Below the pieces are notes generated by a model. That model had not been told where the DNA came from, ran no database searches, and worked only from the letters and a program-made list of their open reading frames with translations. 64,000 nt of DNA from Silurus meridionalis (Eukaryota > Chordata > Actinopteri > Siluriformes > Siluridae), in NCBI RefSeq assembly GCF_014805685.1, contig NC_060896.1, forward strand, positions 3,836,389 through 3,900,388. Reading direction: 5' to 3'. The position numbers and the translations under genes are program-made. Shown piece after piece: positions 48,549 to 56,819 of this stretch. Numbering within the stretch: position 1 is the stretch's first letter; every line of letters starts with the position of its first letter.

Positions 48549-50275
48549 GACTGATTTAATGTAAAGGCCTTTTGCAAAGCACAATTTGTAAGTAAATTCT
48601 ACCTGCTTTATGAATGTCATTAGCATTTTTTTTTTGTCATGTTGTTTACGGTCCGTGTCCTTGTCCAACACGGAAACGTCTCTACGACACGCCTTTTAAT
48701 TAATGAAAATGATTGAAAAAGGATGGTAATGAGTGTTCCCTCATAAAAGCTTGAGCACTTTGACAAACTGCATTCTGCCTTTCCGCTGATAAAATGTAAT
48801 TCATGCATCTTTAATTAGAAGTTGATTCATTTTTCATCAAGTCTAGAGCCTGGCTGCTTTTTAGAGGCAGATTCATTTTCACAGGCTTTTATTGTACATG
48901 GTTCACTGAGCTGGAGAATAATGAGAAGAAAATTTCTATAGTTTTTTTTTAAGGTAGATATTGCACTTTTTCTCTGAGCTCAGCTCCGGTTTAGATCTGT
49001 AGATGTAAAACTTTCTCATCACAGTCATTTCCCAATGCATGTTAAGTGACAGCCAGGAAAGTCCAGAGTGTCTGACAGTGAGGATCTGAGATCTGAGAAA
49101 GGTTGATGAAATTTGTACATTAGAAGCGGTACTTTTCCATCACAAGAACCTTTCAGTTCAGATTCATGTCCTGCTCAGAGCGAGTAATTCTTTTCTCTGG
49201 ACCAAGGGGTCTTCAAACTTATTCATAAAGGTCCATTGTGGCTGCAGGTTTTCATTCAGGCCAAATCAGAGGTACAAATGGTAGGTGATTGGAGACCAGA
49301 ATGAATTGATTAAACCAGGCTTGGTTAGAATGAAAACCTGCACCCACACCAGACCTTAGTGGATGGGATTGTGATCTGAGTCTGAAAGTTTTTGCAGAAT
49401 TAGTTGGTTTGTGCCTTGAAATGCTGGATTCCATCATGTAGCTCCTGGTAATCATACCGCCTCAAAAAAAAACAGGAACTCATACAGAAACTATGTTGTT
49501 CTTGAAATTTCCATGTCCCTTGAAAGGTTTTTAAACTTGTGTGGCGCAGATCACAACCAGGATTTGAAGAGGCCTTAAAAACAGTCACTGATCAATAAAA
49601 AAAAGTTATTTGGAACCAAAGTAGAACTAAAGATTTTCTAAGCAGCCTTTGGTAATTATGATTCTTCTTTCTGCTTGACAGAGATCTACAGGCGGATTGG
49701 CGATCCCTCTTTGTGCCTTTCAGGGCACGGTGTCCCTCCATGCACCCACAGGCAAAACGCTCTCCCTGTCCACCTATGAGGTAAGCAGTGACGGCCTCAA
49801 GATCTCCCCCAACAATGCCAAAAAGGTCGAGGTGTACCGCTCCAAATCGGTGGGCCACGAGCCCAGTGCGGAAGAGTCGAACTCCGGAAGCGGGGGTGGT
49901 GGAGGTGTAGCCGACACCAACGTGAAGATCCACCTGGAAGTTCTGGAGATCTGTGACAACGAAGAGGCCATGGACAGCGTTTCCATTGTGTCCAACATCA
50001 GCCAGTCCTCGACGCATGCGCGCTCTCCATCGTTGCGGTACTCTCGCCGTGAAAACCGCTTCGTATCGTGTGAGCTGGGAGAGACAGCCTCGTACTCTTT
50101 GCTGATCCCCGGTTCCAGCCCGGATACTGATGGACTTAACATACACATCCCAGATACAGTCGAGGCGCACCGGCAAAACAGCCGACGCCAACGGAGTGAG
50201 GCAGGAGGCTACCGGGAGGAGATCCAGCTCCTTAATGAGGTCTACAAGAAGCAGGAGGGGGAAATGGACAAGTAG
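31382..50275 (+). CDS. gpr149: Probable G-protein-coupled receptor 149, four coding exons
   Basis: Joining 31382-32287, 34549-34732, 34823-35304 and 49682-50275 gives 721 codons plus a TAG stop. Every intron is GT-AG, with phases 0, 1 and 0. The product is a class A-like orphan seven-transmembrane receptor of the plasma membrane; its ligand is unknown to me. Hydrophobic segments lie near residues 27-51, 60-84, 101-128, 148-168, 189-216, 285-302 and 319-337. The ARNT-type N-terminus has a glycosylation site, NRT, at 6-8. Cys101 and Cys181 are placed for the usual extracellular disulfide. The long cytoplasmic tail carries words I recognise from GPR149: PERRLSHEE (494-502), [15 protein letters not shown] (510-524), [13 protein letters not shown] (531-543), [15 protein letters not shown] (605-619) and [12 protein letters not shown] (680-691). 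A D/ERY motif after segment 3 and NPxxY in segment 7 are absent, as I recall for this family. The ATG at 31382 is the first in its frame after the in-frame TGA at 31328. Identification is from memory of the family, not a search. Confidence 0.93.
33414..34312. mobile_element. hAT-like nonautonomous element (outer)
   Basis: Left end CAGGGCCGGTTCTAGACATT and right end AACGTAGGCCCTG are inverted relative to each other at the outermost seven bases (CAGGGCC). The flanking 8-mers (AGTATACA, AATGTATG) agree only partly, as expected for an old insertion. The element is interrupted by a younger one at 34102-34278. Confidence 0.6.
34102..34278. mobile_element. Nested hAT-type MITE with intact 8-bp TSD
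   Basis: A 177-bp element with ends CAGGCACGTGCACAG and CTGTGCATGGCCCTG (imperfect inverted repeats). A perfect 8-bp direct repeat CCTGTAGC flanks it (34094-34101 and 34279-34286). It lies inside the larger element 33414-34312, in intron 1 of gpr149, and so is the later insertion. Confidence 0.85.
34549..34732 (+). CDS. gpr149: gpr149 exon 2 (segment 7)
   Basis: The acceptor is the CTTTGCAG ending at 34548, and the donor is GTGAGT at 34733. The exon encodes residues 303-363 plus the first base of codon 364. It contains segment 7, with the GPR149-like word [14 protein letters not shown] (about 329-342), followed by the cysteine-rich juxtamembrane stretch LPCGCFINC (345-353), a plausible palmitoylation site by inference. 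The NPxxY tyrosine motif expected in most class A receptors is replaced by TPVFC. Confidence 0.9.
34733..34822 (+). other. gpr149: gpr149 intron 2 (90 nt, stop-free)
   Basis: GTGAGT donor and a TCTTTTCAG acceptor define a 90-nt phase-1 intron. Its length is a multiple of three and no in-frame stop occurs, so unspliced RNA would still encode a continuous receptor with about 30 extra residues after segment 7. The extra residues do not look like GPR149 sequence, which supports splicing. Confidence 0.85.
34823..35304 (+). CDS. gpr149: gpr149 exon 3 (proximal cytoplasmic tail)
   Basis: The acceptor is CTTTTCAG ending at 34822 and the donor is GTAGGG at 35305. It completes codon 364 (ATG across the junction) and encodes residues 365-524. 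[16 protein letters not shown], near residues 369-384, and [24 protein letters not shown] at the end match the GPR149 tail. The middle part is acidic, serine-rich and less familiar. The frame is the same as that of exon 2, because the intervening intron is 90 nt long and has no stop in that frame. Confidence 0.9.
35480..35668. repeat. Two adjoining dispersed-repeat fragments
   Basis: The left part (GAAGTCAAGTCAAGACGTTT to CAGTACACAGTGAAATGGAA) is a frequent fish repeat end. From about 35565 the sequence is the end of the ATCAGGCATAACATTATGAC family: ACACAATATTAGGCAGGTGG then TCATAATATTATGGCTGATC (full copy at 55706-56161). Confidence 0.55.
35745..36530 (-). pseudogene. LINE 3' end (CR1/L2/Rex-like)
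   Basis: On the - strand, [20 protein letters not shown] followed by RLYN is a typical C-terminus of fish L2/CR1-type reverse transcriptases. The 3' end carries TTATTCGTCCCACAGTGGGG (read on +), common to such LINE tails. Upstream sequence to about 36530 continues the protein out of frame. Dead copy. Confidence 0.65.
36865..37300 (-). pseudogene. Mariner-like transposase fossil
   Basis: On the - strand CCGCACCCACCCTACTCGAC matches the HPPYSPDL-like region seen at 63245, followed by a stretch that encodes GRRFDTIEE-like words out of frame (AATGTTGCCGTTTTGACACC). Starts TACGAGGTACTTTTGAG on +. Multiple frameshifts. Confidence 0.6.
37840..38090 (-). repeat. Dispersed fish repeat
   Basis: On + reads AGGATGGGTTCCCCTTTTGA, GGTTTCTTCCTCATAACATC, AAGCGCTATAGAAATAAACT, the reverse of the family at 5125 and 21328. 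Ends in (ACTTG)n-like short repeats at 38060-38087. Confidence 0.65.
38892..38953 (+). repeat. (CA)n microsatellite
   Basis: CA run of about 31 units in gpr149 intron 3. Confidence 0.95.
39410..40120 (+). repeat. Degenerate tandem repeat, TCCTGTCAGGTTAG words
   Basis: Words of the form AGAAATCCTGTCAGGTTAGC recur at about 39455, 39505, 39585, 40025 and 40078 with 50-110 bp spacing and similar surrounding text (CTTTTAGAAAT, CATGACTT). The array is split by a SINE at 39655-39855. It looks like an old minisatellite. Confidence 0.5.
39655..39855 (-). repeat. tRNA-derived SINE
   Basis: On - strand a tRNA-like head (GTTAATTGGTTAAAGCTATG, then GAAGGTCAGGAGTTTAAGCC) precedes a body with GGGCTCTTGAGCAGGGCCCT. 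It sits within the degenerate tandem array. Confidence 0.65.
41228..41835 (-). pseudogene. RTE-like LINE, 3' end, copy D
   Basis: The - strand encodes [33 protein letters not shown] and [14 protein letters not shown], and further 3' out-of-frame pieces of the WFGHVQRRD region. Several frameshifts; most diverged of the LINE copies here. Confidence 0.78.
43783..44030 (-). pseudogene. Mariner-like transposase 3' fragment
   Basis: Begins ACGAGGTGCCATCAAAAGGT and AAGAAAGTACTTTATTGACC on +, the inverted end of the mariner copy at 62990-63515. Internal TTGCACAGCAATACAGCATC and GGTGCCAAAACGGCGACCTT match its body. Confidence 0.6.
44025..44065 (-). mobile_element. Terminal fragment of the 'TATTGGGACACC' element
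   Basis: GAAAAAGTCAGGTGCCCCAA followed by TACTTTTGGG is one terminus of the family, directly abutting the mariner fragment. Confidence 0.55.
44965..46290 (-). pseudogene. RTE-like LINE with reverse-transcriptase core, copy E
   Basis: Longest LINE copy here. On the - strand 46348-45737 encodes [17 protein letters not shown] (palm motif A), [20 protein letters not shown] (motif B) and [10 protein letters not shown] (motif C with catalytic FADD). The frame then shifts, and [60 protein letters not shown] and [20 protein letters not shown] follow in separate frames. The 3' end (read on -) is CCCTAATGGGAGCAGCCGAA plus an AAG-repeat tail (44970-45004). At least three frameshifts and a missing endonuclease show it is dead. 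Confidence 0.88.
46356..46911. mobile_element. TIR element with TTACAGTTTTTCTCAGT ends
   Basis: Left end TTACAGTTTTTCTCAGTCCC and right end GCAACTGAGAAAAACTGTAA are inverted repeats; similarity continues inward for tens of bases (CTTTGGAGC(G/A)TTTCT). No transposase recognised. Nonautonomous; superfamily not assigned. Confidence 0.7.
46920..47345 (-). repeat. Dispersed hAT-like repeat X
   Basis: Reverse-complement of the copy at 56195-56690: shared words include GGTGTCCTGATGATTTC, CATGCTCAATGTTGAGTTTG and AAATCGATTGACAGCC. Ends in an AT run (47337-47355). Confidence 0.65.
47450..48278 (+). pseudogene. RTE-like LINE, 3' part, copy F
   Basis: A frame of 265 codons (47463-48260) is still open: [32 protein letters not shown] (motif C), [60 protein letters not shown]. 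It lacks palm motifs A and B and the endonuclease, so it is 5' truncated. It ends TGGCGCCCCCTAATGGGAGC without an obvious long tail. In good state, suggesting a fairly recent insertion. It lies opposite to copy E 1.2 kb away. Confidence 0.87.
48506..48548 (+). repeat. (ATT)n microsatellite
   Basis: ATT run of about 14 units. Confidence 0.93.
49200..49385. repeat. Short dispersed repeat, palindromic ends
   Basis: GCTGCAGGTTTTCATTCAGG in the left half is inverted as AATGAAAACCTGCACCCA in the right half. Related to 13745-13915. Close to the exon 4 acceptor of gpr149. Confidence 0.55.
49682..50275 (+). CDS. gpr149: gpr149 exon 4 (distal cytoplasmic tail and stop)
   Basis: The acceptor AG is at 49680-49681 after a pyrimidine-rich stretch. 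The exon encodes residues 525-721 in phase 0 and ends in TAG at 50273-50275. The tail is rich in serine and contains the strongly recognisable blocks [11 protein letters not shown] (549-559), [13 protein letters not shown] (573-585), [15 protein letters not shown] (605-619), [16 protein letters not shown] and [13 protein letters not shown] glycine-rich insert lies at about 593-599. The function of these blocks is not known to me; such conservation in a tail suggests binding or phosphorylation sites. Confidence 0.93.
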   Translation, partial: RSTGGLAIPLCAFQGTVSLHAPTGKTLSLSTYEVSSDGLKISPNNAKKVEVYRSKSVGHEPSAEESNSGSGGGGGVADTNVKIHLEVLEICDNEEAMDSVSIVSNISQSSTHARSPSLRYSRRENRFVSCELGETASYSLLIPGSSPDTDGLNIHIPDTVEAHRQNSRRQRSEAGGYREEIQLLNEVYKKQEGEMDK

Positions 50276-50452
50276 TATTAGCAGATCCTTAAAGACTTCG
50301 CTAGTGCTGACTGAAAAGGGTTGAACGTCAGGATTGAACGAAGAAAAAAAATTTTAGAAGTCAGTAAATGGTTCAGAAAGTTCATTTCAATGAGCTTAGC
50401 AGATATCTAGTGGCCATGTGAAAGGGGAAAAAACGTGGCTTCTCTAGAAGGT

Positions 50453-50458
50453 AATAAA
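50453..50458 (+). terminator. Possible gpr149 polyadenylation signal
   Basis: AATAAA lies about 180 nt after the gpr149 stop codon. It is the first canonical hexamer downstream, but the flanking DNA is A/T-rich, so chance occurrence is likely and mRNA could run further. Confidence 0.3.
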
Positions 50459-50590
50459 AAATTCCATAGAAATTGAAAATTTATTTAGCACTTTTTGATT
50501 TGTGCTCCTGGGGCAACACTTTCAGGGTTTATTAAGTACCCTATGACAAGGGGGTTCACTCCCCGGCTAGCACTTCAACTAGAACTATGA

Positions 50591-51096
50591 AGAGGTCGAC
50601 CGATAGTGGATTTTCCTGATACCGATAACCAATTAATAACCCGATAGTTAAAATGGATACTGGGTATAAAAAATTCAGTATCCATTATTTTCTTTTTTTT
50701 ATTATTTTTTTTTATTATTTATAATTATTATTTTTGAAATTTTGAACTTACTTAAAAAAAAAAAAAGAAAACAAATGAAATGAAAATAAATGAAATAAGT
50801 AGGAATATATTAATTACTTCATATAATTTTATAATTAATAAATTATTAATAATAAATATAAGAATACAAAAAAATTATAATAATAGTCTTACCTGTAAAA
50901 AAACGGCATGTGGCGTCAGTGATTTGCCTCTAGAGGCCGCTCTTGTAATGGCAGCGGACCTTCTCAGACGCTTCAGCAACAGACGCAACCCGGAAAAACT
51001 ATCGGTATAGATTTTTGCTGATAGTTCAAGCAATCTATCTATTCATCAAACTATCAGTGACGATTAATCTGCAAAACCCATGATCGGTCGACCTCT
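50591..51096. mobile_element. TIR element with AGAGGTCGACCGAT ends
   Basis: Left end AGAGGTCGACCGATAGTGG and right end CATGATCGGTCGACCTCT are inverted repeats. The interior is AT-rich with CGATAACC words. Flanking AGAACT at both sides could be a decayed target duplication. A common fish nonautonomous DNA transposon, located about 300 bp after the gpr149 stop and possibly in its 3' UTR. Confidence 0.75.
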
Positions 51097-52534
51097 AGAA
51101 CTCCAGAACTGTCCATTTCATTTAATAAGTATTAGCATTTGATTCGTTTGGCATTTTAAAAACAGTACTCTTTGGAAACTATATAAAACCTGACAGAGTT
51201 TTCAGGTGGGACCTCTATCAGACTACAATAACAAAACAAAGACCTTTTTACAGCAGATCTGCGATTGAAGAAAATCACTACATGCTTTTACCTTTTACGC
51301 TGTTATGGTTTGCCAGTGCCACTTCTGTGTCAGTAGCTGTCCTGTGGGTTTTGGTGTCTGTCTGTTTGTGGCTTAAATGTGCATTGTAGCATCCTTTACT
51401 TACAAGTGTAATCGAATAAATTATACCAAAACAACCTCATGCTAGTCAAAATAAGTCAGGGCCTTAGCATACATCACGCCGAAAGACGTTCAACAGGCTT
51501 TCAAATGATGTGATGTAATTTTAGAACGAATGGACGTATGTAGTGTTTGTTTTCGCCTCACCCTGAACGTGGTACACAACTGCTTGCTTCCCAAGCTGAT
51601 GCGTTCTCAGTAGGTTTTGCTAGCATGCTAATCCAGCCAATGATTCTCATATATCATGCGTTTTTCTGTCTTTTCTTTTCTCAATGTGAATCCAGAACAC
51701 CTAACGTGAAAAAGCAGAACGTATACAAGCTTGTATGTCTACACTGTTGTTAGCTTTGATTTAGTTCTTGTTTTGTCAGTAATCAGGCTGGTCTTTATTC
51801 TTTCTTTGTACCACCTAAATGCAAGGAAAGAGAGATGATTTCGCGGATGTGTCTGATGTTTACAGTCCATTAGAGTGTCTCTGGGTACATATACAGGAAA
51901 CAATAAGAGCCTGTTTACTGAAAGCCACTTCCCTAAATGTAATGTTGTTAGCCTATTTTAATCAGCATGAAAGAAGAGAAGGCCTTTGGGAATTCTCCCA
52001 GCTCTTCTGATTACCACTCTGGTGTCATTAGTGCAAACAGACCTCTGTCCTCAAAAACAGCTCCAAGGCCCACTTTTCCCAAATCAATAACGTAATTTTG
52101 CATGATGCACGAGGCTCATAGATGACAACGCGACACAGAATCACCCCGGAGGTTATATGGCGGCCTGGGAAAAGCCTTTCACGTGGTCAGATTTGGAAAC
52201 GATGCAGCAGGCTGAAAAATACAGGCTTTTATACACACCCGGGGGAAAATTTCAGTTTCATTGAAAAATGTTTAATTATTTTTTTTAAAAAGCAGCTATT
52301 GATTTCATTAGCATTCCATTCGCGTTAATTCAATTTGTTTATTGGTCTTTAGTGAGCACTTTATCCTTGGTTGAGGATTATTGAGGATCGATCCCTTGGT
52401 GAAGAAATTACAGATCTTTAAATATATGGACAGTAAATGGCCTCCAAAAGTAAATTCTTCCCCAAAATATTACCACAAAATCTGAAGGCACCCAATTGTA
52501 TACATGTCTTTGGATGTGGTAGCATAGAATTTTC
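51097..52534. other. Intergenic, no gene recognised
   Basis: No supported exon or repeat, except a short dispersed-repeat word near 52325. The stretch 52000-52330 is GC-balanced and could be unique functional DNA. Confidence 0.4.
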
Positions 52535-52929
52535 CGTTTACTTTAACTAGGAGACCCAAACCTGTTCCAGCATGACAATGCCCCTGTTCCCAAAACCAAC
52601 TCCATGAAGATCTGCTTCACATGGGTTGGAAGATATGGAAGATCTACTGTTATTAAGCTCTGACCTCAACCCTATTGGGATGAATGTGAAAGCTGACAGC
52701 ACCCAAGGCCTACTCACTTCACCTGCATCAGTACCTGACTTTACTAACACCCTTATGGCTGAATGAATCTCACAAATTTCCACAACAAAATCTAGAGTAA
52801 CATCTTCCCAGAAGAGTGGAGGTTAATTATAAAAGTAAATGGGGAGTCAACGTGGAAAGAGATGTTCAAAAAAGCACACACCAATCTTATGGTCAGGTTT
52901 CCACAACATTTTGCCCATATAGTGTATCC
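52535..52929 (+). mobile_element. 'TATTGGGACACC' DNA element copy
   Basis: Reads ACCTGTTCCAGCATGACAAT, CATCAGTACCTGACTTTACT, CATCTTCCCAGAAGAGTGGA and ends TTTTGCCCATATAGTG. Directly followed by the minisatellite 52930-53290. Confidence 0.68.
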
Positions 52930-53290
52930 TGTTGGCTAAACCCTATAACCTGGATAACTAGATAGATAATCCCTGTATTATAAATAACTAGCTAGTTAAG
53001 CCCTGTAACCTAGATAGCTTGCTAGCAAAATCCTGTAACCTGGATAACTAGCTAGTTAAATCCTGTAACCTGGATAGCTAGGTAGCTAAACCCTATATTA
53101 TATATATATATCTAGCTAAGTGAACCCTGTAACCTGGATAACTAGCTAGCTAAACCCTGTATTATATATAACGAGCTAGCTAAACACTATATCCTATATT
53201 ACTTGCTAGCTAAACACTGCAACGTGGATAGCTTAATAGCTAAATAATGTAACCATTATAGCTAAATAGCTAAACATTGTTACCTGGATC
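52930..53290 (+). repeat. Minisatellite, unit about 31 bp
   Basis: About 11 copies of CTAGCTAGTTAAATCCTGTA followed by ACCTGGATAA. The same unit family and the same transposon junction occur at 26999-27137. Confidence 0.85.
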
Positions 53291-53690
53291 AAGGAGATCT
53301 TAAAAGTTCTATATTGTTTTTTTTTGTTTGTTTTGTTTAATAAAAGCACTGATTAGTTTAGTGCACTTTCTGAGAGAAGACTCAGCGCCAGGGTTCTACA
53401 TGGAACCTTCAAGTGTTCCCCCAGATTTGATAATGATTGGAGGTTATTAGTGGAAAGAAAAGGGGTTGTGGGATCAGAACCCTGAATAGAATAGGCTGTG
53501 ATGTTTTGAGAGCCACCATGACAGTTTAAAGCCGTGAAGGTGTAAAGGAAGGTTCTAGATAAGCAGATGGAGCGATGGAGAACGTCTCCGCTTTAATATT
53601 CCCTCCAGCTCTCAGCAGCAGATGTCCTTGAGCCTGTCAATGTGTTGAAACCGCATCAGAAATGTTCAGAGCATATTATGTTTTGAGAGC

Positions 53691-53711
53691 TGTGTGTGTG
53701 TGTGTGTGTGT

Positions 53712-53749
<38 letters not shown>
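53691..53749 (+). repeat. (GT)n microsatellite
   Basis: GT run with one TGG interruption, followed by GA-rich sequence. Confidence 0.93.
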
Positions 53750-53890
53750 AGAAAGAGGGTGAGAGTAGATAAGGCACTAAGTGTAAATATTGTTAGTATT
53801 CAAGCTCAGACTCAGGTCATACGGGAAACTGGAATACTAAAAAGTGACTGTGGACCTCAATCAAACGATTAGTTTTACTCAATGATTCAT

Positions 53891-53892
<2 letters not shown>

Positions 53893-53946
<54 letters not shown>
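53893..53946 (+). repeat. (GT)n microsatellite
   Basis: GT run of about 27 units. Confidence 0.95.
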
Positions 53947-53949
<3 letters not shown>

Positions 53950-54046
53950 CGTTGCTTTGTGCGTATCAGTATTCTGATTGTCTATCACTATGCTTACTGC
54001 CATGTGCGTTTGTGGATTTATGTTTTTTGTTTTTTTTGCCAGAATA

Positions 54047-54048
<2 letters not shown>

Positions 54049-54132
<84 letters not shown>
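54049..54132 (+). repeat. (CT)n-(CA)n compound microsatellite
   Basis: CT run of about 22 units passes directly into a CA run of about 19 units. Confidence 0.95.
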
Positions 54133-54136
<4 letters not shown>

Positions 54137-54271
54137 TCCCTAGCCTGCTAGATCTCAGCACGATGTCTATGTATGAGGAAGCACTCGTTTTTCGGCACAC
54201 AGGGCAATTTACTGAAGTTCAAGAACTTCGCGTCATTTCACTGAAGATGTAAGCGTGAACGAATGAGCACA

Positions 54272-54422
54272 AACCTCCCAAAAATCTAGCGAAACATCTT
54301 CCCAGAAGAGTGGATCTCATTATAAGAGCAAATGGGGACTAAATGTGGAAATGGAACGTTCCAAAAGCACATACAAAACTCCTCCTCGGGTGTTCACAAA
54401 CTTTTGTCCATATAGTGTAGCG
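54272..54422 (+). mobile_element. Fragment of the 'TATTGGGACACC' element
   Basis: AACATCTTCCCAGAAGAGTG, GCAAATGGGGACTAAATGTG and ACTTTTGTCCATATAGTGTA are the right half of the family. Confidence 0.6.
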
Positions 54423-54899
54423 ATGTTAATGGATTTTAATGGATGGAAATAAGGAGAGGAAAGATGATGCTTAGTGCCATCTGCTCTACACTGTGATATA
54501 CTCTTCATTATAATAAAGTATATGTTATAAAGCTAAGTTAAATATTTGCTGCTTTGAGGTCGAACAGGAGGATCATTGATCTGTATCTGCTCCATTCACC
54601 CACAGTGGCTTCTTCACGCGCTTTGTTTTACAGTGAGCCGCTTTACTTCTCTCAAGCAGGAAAAGAGGAAAGACAGTTTTTTTTGTTTTGTCCGGCTGAA
54701 TGTCCTCATTCATTAAAGATTTATTTGATGATAATGAATCTTACAAGTGTCTCATATGTCTGGTTATTTCTTGGACAAATCCTCCTACAGAACCACACAG
54801 TGTCCTGAGATTGCATGAGAGATGGAGGGATGCAGCCTGAATACTTCCTTCTATCACTTATTTTATAGTTACAATAAACTGTCTGGGTTTTACTAGTAT

Positions 54900-54900
<1 letters not shown>

Positions 54901-54937
<37 letters not shown>

Positions 54938-55048
54938 TACACTCTTCCACTCTCTGTCTCACTCTCAACTGTTCTCTCTTCTGCTCCTTCTTTCATTCTC
55001 CGTCTCTCTCTCTCTCCCCCATTCCATCTCTTTGTCCTCCTCCCCCTC

Positions 55049-55087
<39 letters not shown>

Positions 55088-55220
55088 TCTTCCACTCTCT
55101 GTCTCACTCTCAACTGTTCTCTCTCTTCCTCTCCTTCTTTCATTCTCTGTCTCTCTCTCTCTCCCCTTTCCAGCTCTCTGTTCTCCTCCCTCTCCCTTCT
55201 CTCCTTCTCTCCTCTCTTTC

Positions 55221-55305
<85 letters not shown>

Positions 55306-55330
55306 TTTTAACTTCCTCCCTCTCTCAAAG
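54901..55330 (+). repeat. 430-bp polypyrimidine tract with internal duplication and (TCTA)n
   Basis: Nearly all pyrimidine on the + strand apart from short CA runs. A segment of about 145 bp (CT run, CA run, CTCTTCCACTCTCTGTCTCA, CAACTGTTCTCTC) is present twice in tandem, 54902-55045 and 55046-55200. A (TCTA)n array of about 21 units occupies 55221-55306. Confidence 0.9.
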
Positions 55331-55705
55331 AAATGCAGATTTTCCCAGTACCTCCTCTGTCCTGTAGACGTCTCTGTGCTGGGAAATGTCTCTGTGCTGG
55401 GAAACTTTGTACTGTAACAGTTGCAACACACTGATACTTAAAACTCCTCCCATAAAGCTCCAATAAAAACATCTAAACAAAACCATCAACAATTTGTATT
55501 TACTCACCAACACCACATTTTCAAAACCCATTTTTAGACCCCATAGTCCCCTACGAGCTGTTACTATAGAAACAATACCCCTCATTAGAATAAGTGCATT
55601 AAAATATACACTGGTGTTTATGTTACAGCTGGAACTTACGGTCTGAGAGATTTGCTCAGATATATTACACTAATGCCAACCAAATTTGAGAACTCTGTGA
55701 GACAT

Positions 55706-56161
55706 ACACTGATCAGGCATAACATTATGACCACCTGCCGGAAATTGTGTTGGTCCTCTTTCGCTGCCAGAACAGATCTGACCCGTCGATCTTTAACAGC
55801 ATGAACTTCTTCAGCAGTTTGATATACAGGAGATCGTCTGTTGGATCGGACCACACGGACCAACCTTCGCTCCCCACGTGCATCAATGAGCCTCGGTCGC
55901 CCACAACCCTGTCGCAGGTTCACCACTGTTCCTTCCTTGGAGGACTTTTGATTCTGACCACTGCAGACCAGGAACATTTCACAAGAGCTGCAGTTTTGGA
56001 GATGCTCTGACCCAGACGTCTAGACGTCACAAATTATTGAGGGCAAAATGTTTACTTGCTTCTTAATATATCAACAGGTGCCATGTTGAAGAGATAATCA
56101 GTGTTATTCACTTCACCGCTCATAATGTTATAAAGTCATAATATTACGCCTGATCGGGGTA
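55706..56161. mobile_element. TIR element with CTGATCAGGCATAACATTATG ends
   Basis: The left end ACTGATCAGGCATAACATTA and right end ATATTACGCCTGATCGGGGT are inverted, bounded by TA. The interior (GTTGGTCCTCTTTCGCTGCC, GACCCGTCGATCTTTAACAG) is a familiar high-copy fish sequence. No transposase is encoded. A fragment lies at 35565-35668. Confidence 0.72.
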
Positions 56162-56194
56162 TATATGTAATGTATGATAAAGACATGATTTTTC

Positions 56195-56690
56195 TAGGAC
56201 TGCCAATTGATTAAAATATTTATTCATTAAAATGAATCAAATTAACTGTCATGAGTTAACTCAAGTTTATTCGCAAATTAACTGCACATTTTTTATCCGT
56301 TCTAAATGTACATTAAATTAATACTTTTCACGTTTTTTAATATTCTAATCAACATGCGCATAGACAAATTTGGCTGCTTTATGCAAATGTATGTTCATTA
56401 TTAGTGAAACCAAACTCAACATTGAGCATGAAGACAAAATATCCTTGTAAATGTTTTTAAGTAATGATGGTGATTTAATTACGTAAATCATCAGGACACC
56501 AAAGGGATCTTTTGCTATGTTTCCACACGGACGGTTTTAACTGCCGGATGTGCGCACCATGGCGAATTTTGGTGCTTCATTTGACACTTTGGCGCAAAAT
56601 AAACGTTGTGATTAAAAATACATTTTGTTTTTATTTCTCTTTTTTATGAGTAAAGAAAGGACATTGTGATTAATCGTGCGTTAAAGTGTG
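56195..56690 (+). repeat. Dispersed hAT-like repeat X, longest copy
   Basis: Begins TAGGACTGCCAATTGATTAA. Body includes TAATCAACATGCGCATAGAC, TTTATGCAAATGTATGTTCA and CCAAACTCAACATTGAGCAT, shared with 25115-25335 and 46920-47345. Confidence 0.65.
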
Positions 56691-56819
56691 AGGAAGAACT
56701 CGATCTGAAGAACTGTCATGTGTAGGTGTCGCATGTGAAATAATTAATGCCGCAGAGTGAAAAGAAATGACAAGTGACAAAAAAAAAAAAAATTTACAAT
56801 AGTGTCACCTTCACACCAT

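Larger units (their letters stand above)
35305..49681 (+). other. gpr149: gpr149 intron 3 (14.4 kb)
   Basis: Donor GTAGGG at 35305 and acceptor ACAG ending at 49681. Most of its recognisable content is transposon-derived, as listed separately. Stretches without recognised features include 38091-38891, 40121-41227, 41836-43782, 44066-44964 and 48279-48505. Confidence 0.85.

Noticed and set aside
49592..50191. 199-codon frame antisense to gpr149 exon 4
   Set aside because: Shadow of the conserved exon on the other strand.
55032..55367. 111-codon Ser/Leu/Tyr-rich frame
   Set aside because: Translation of CT, CA and TCTA microsatellites.
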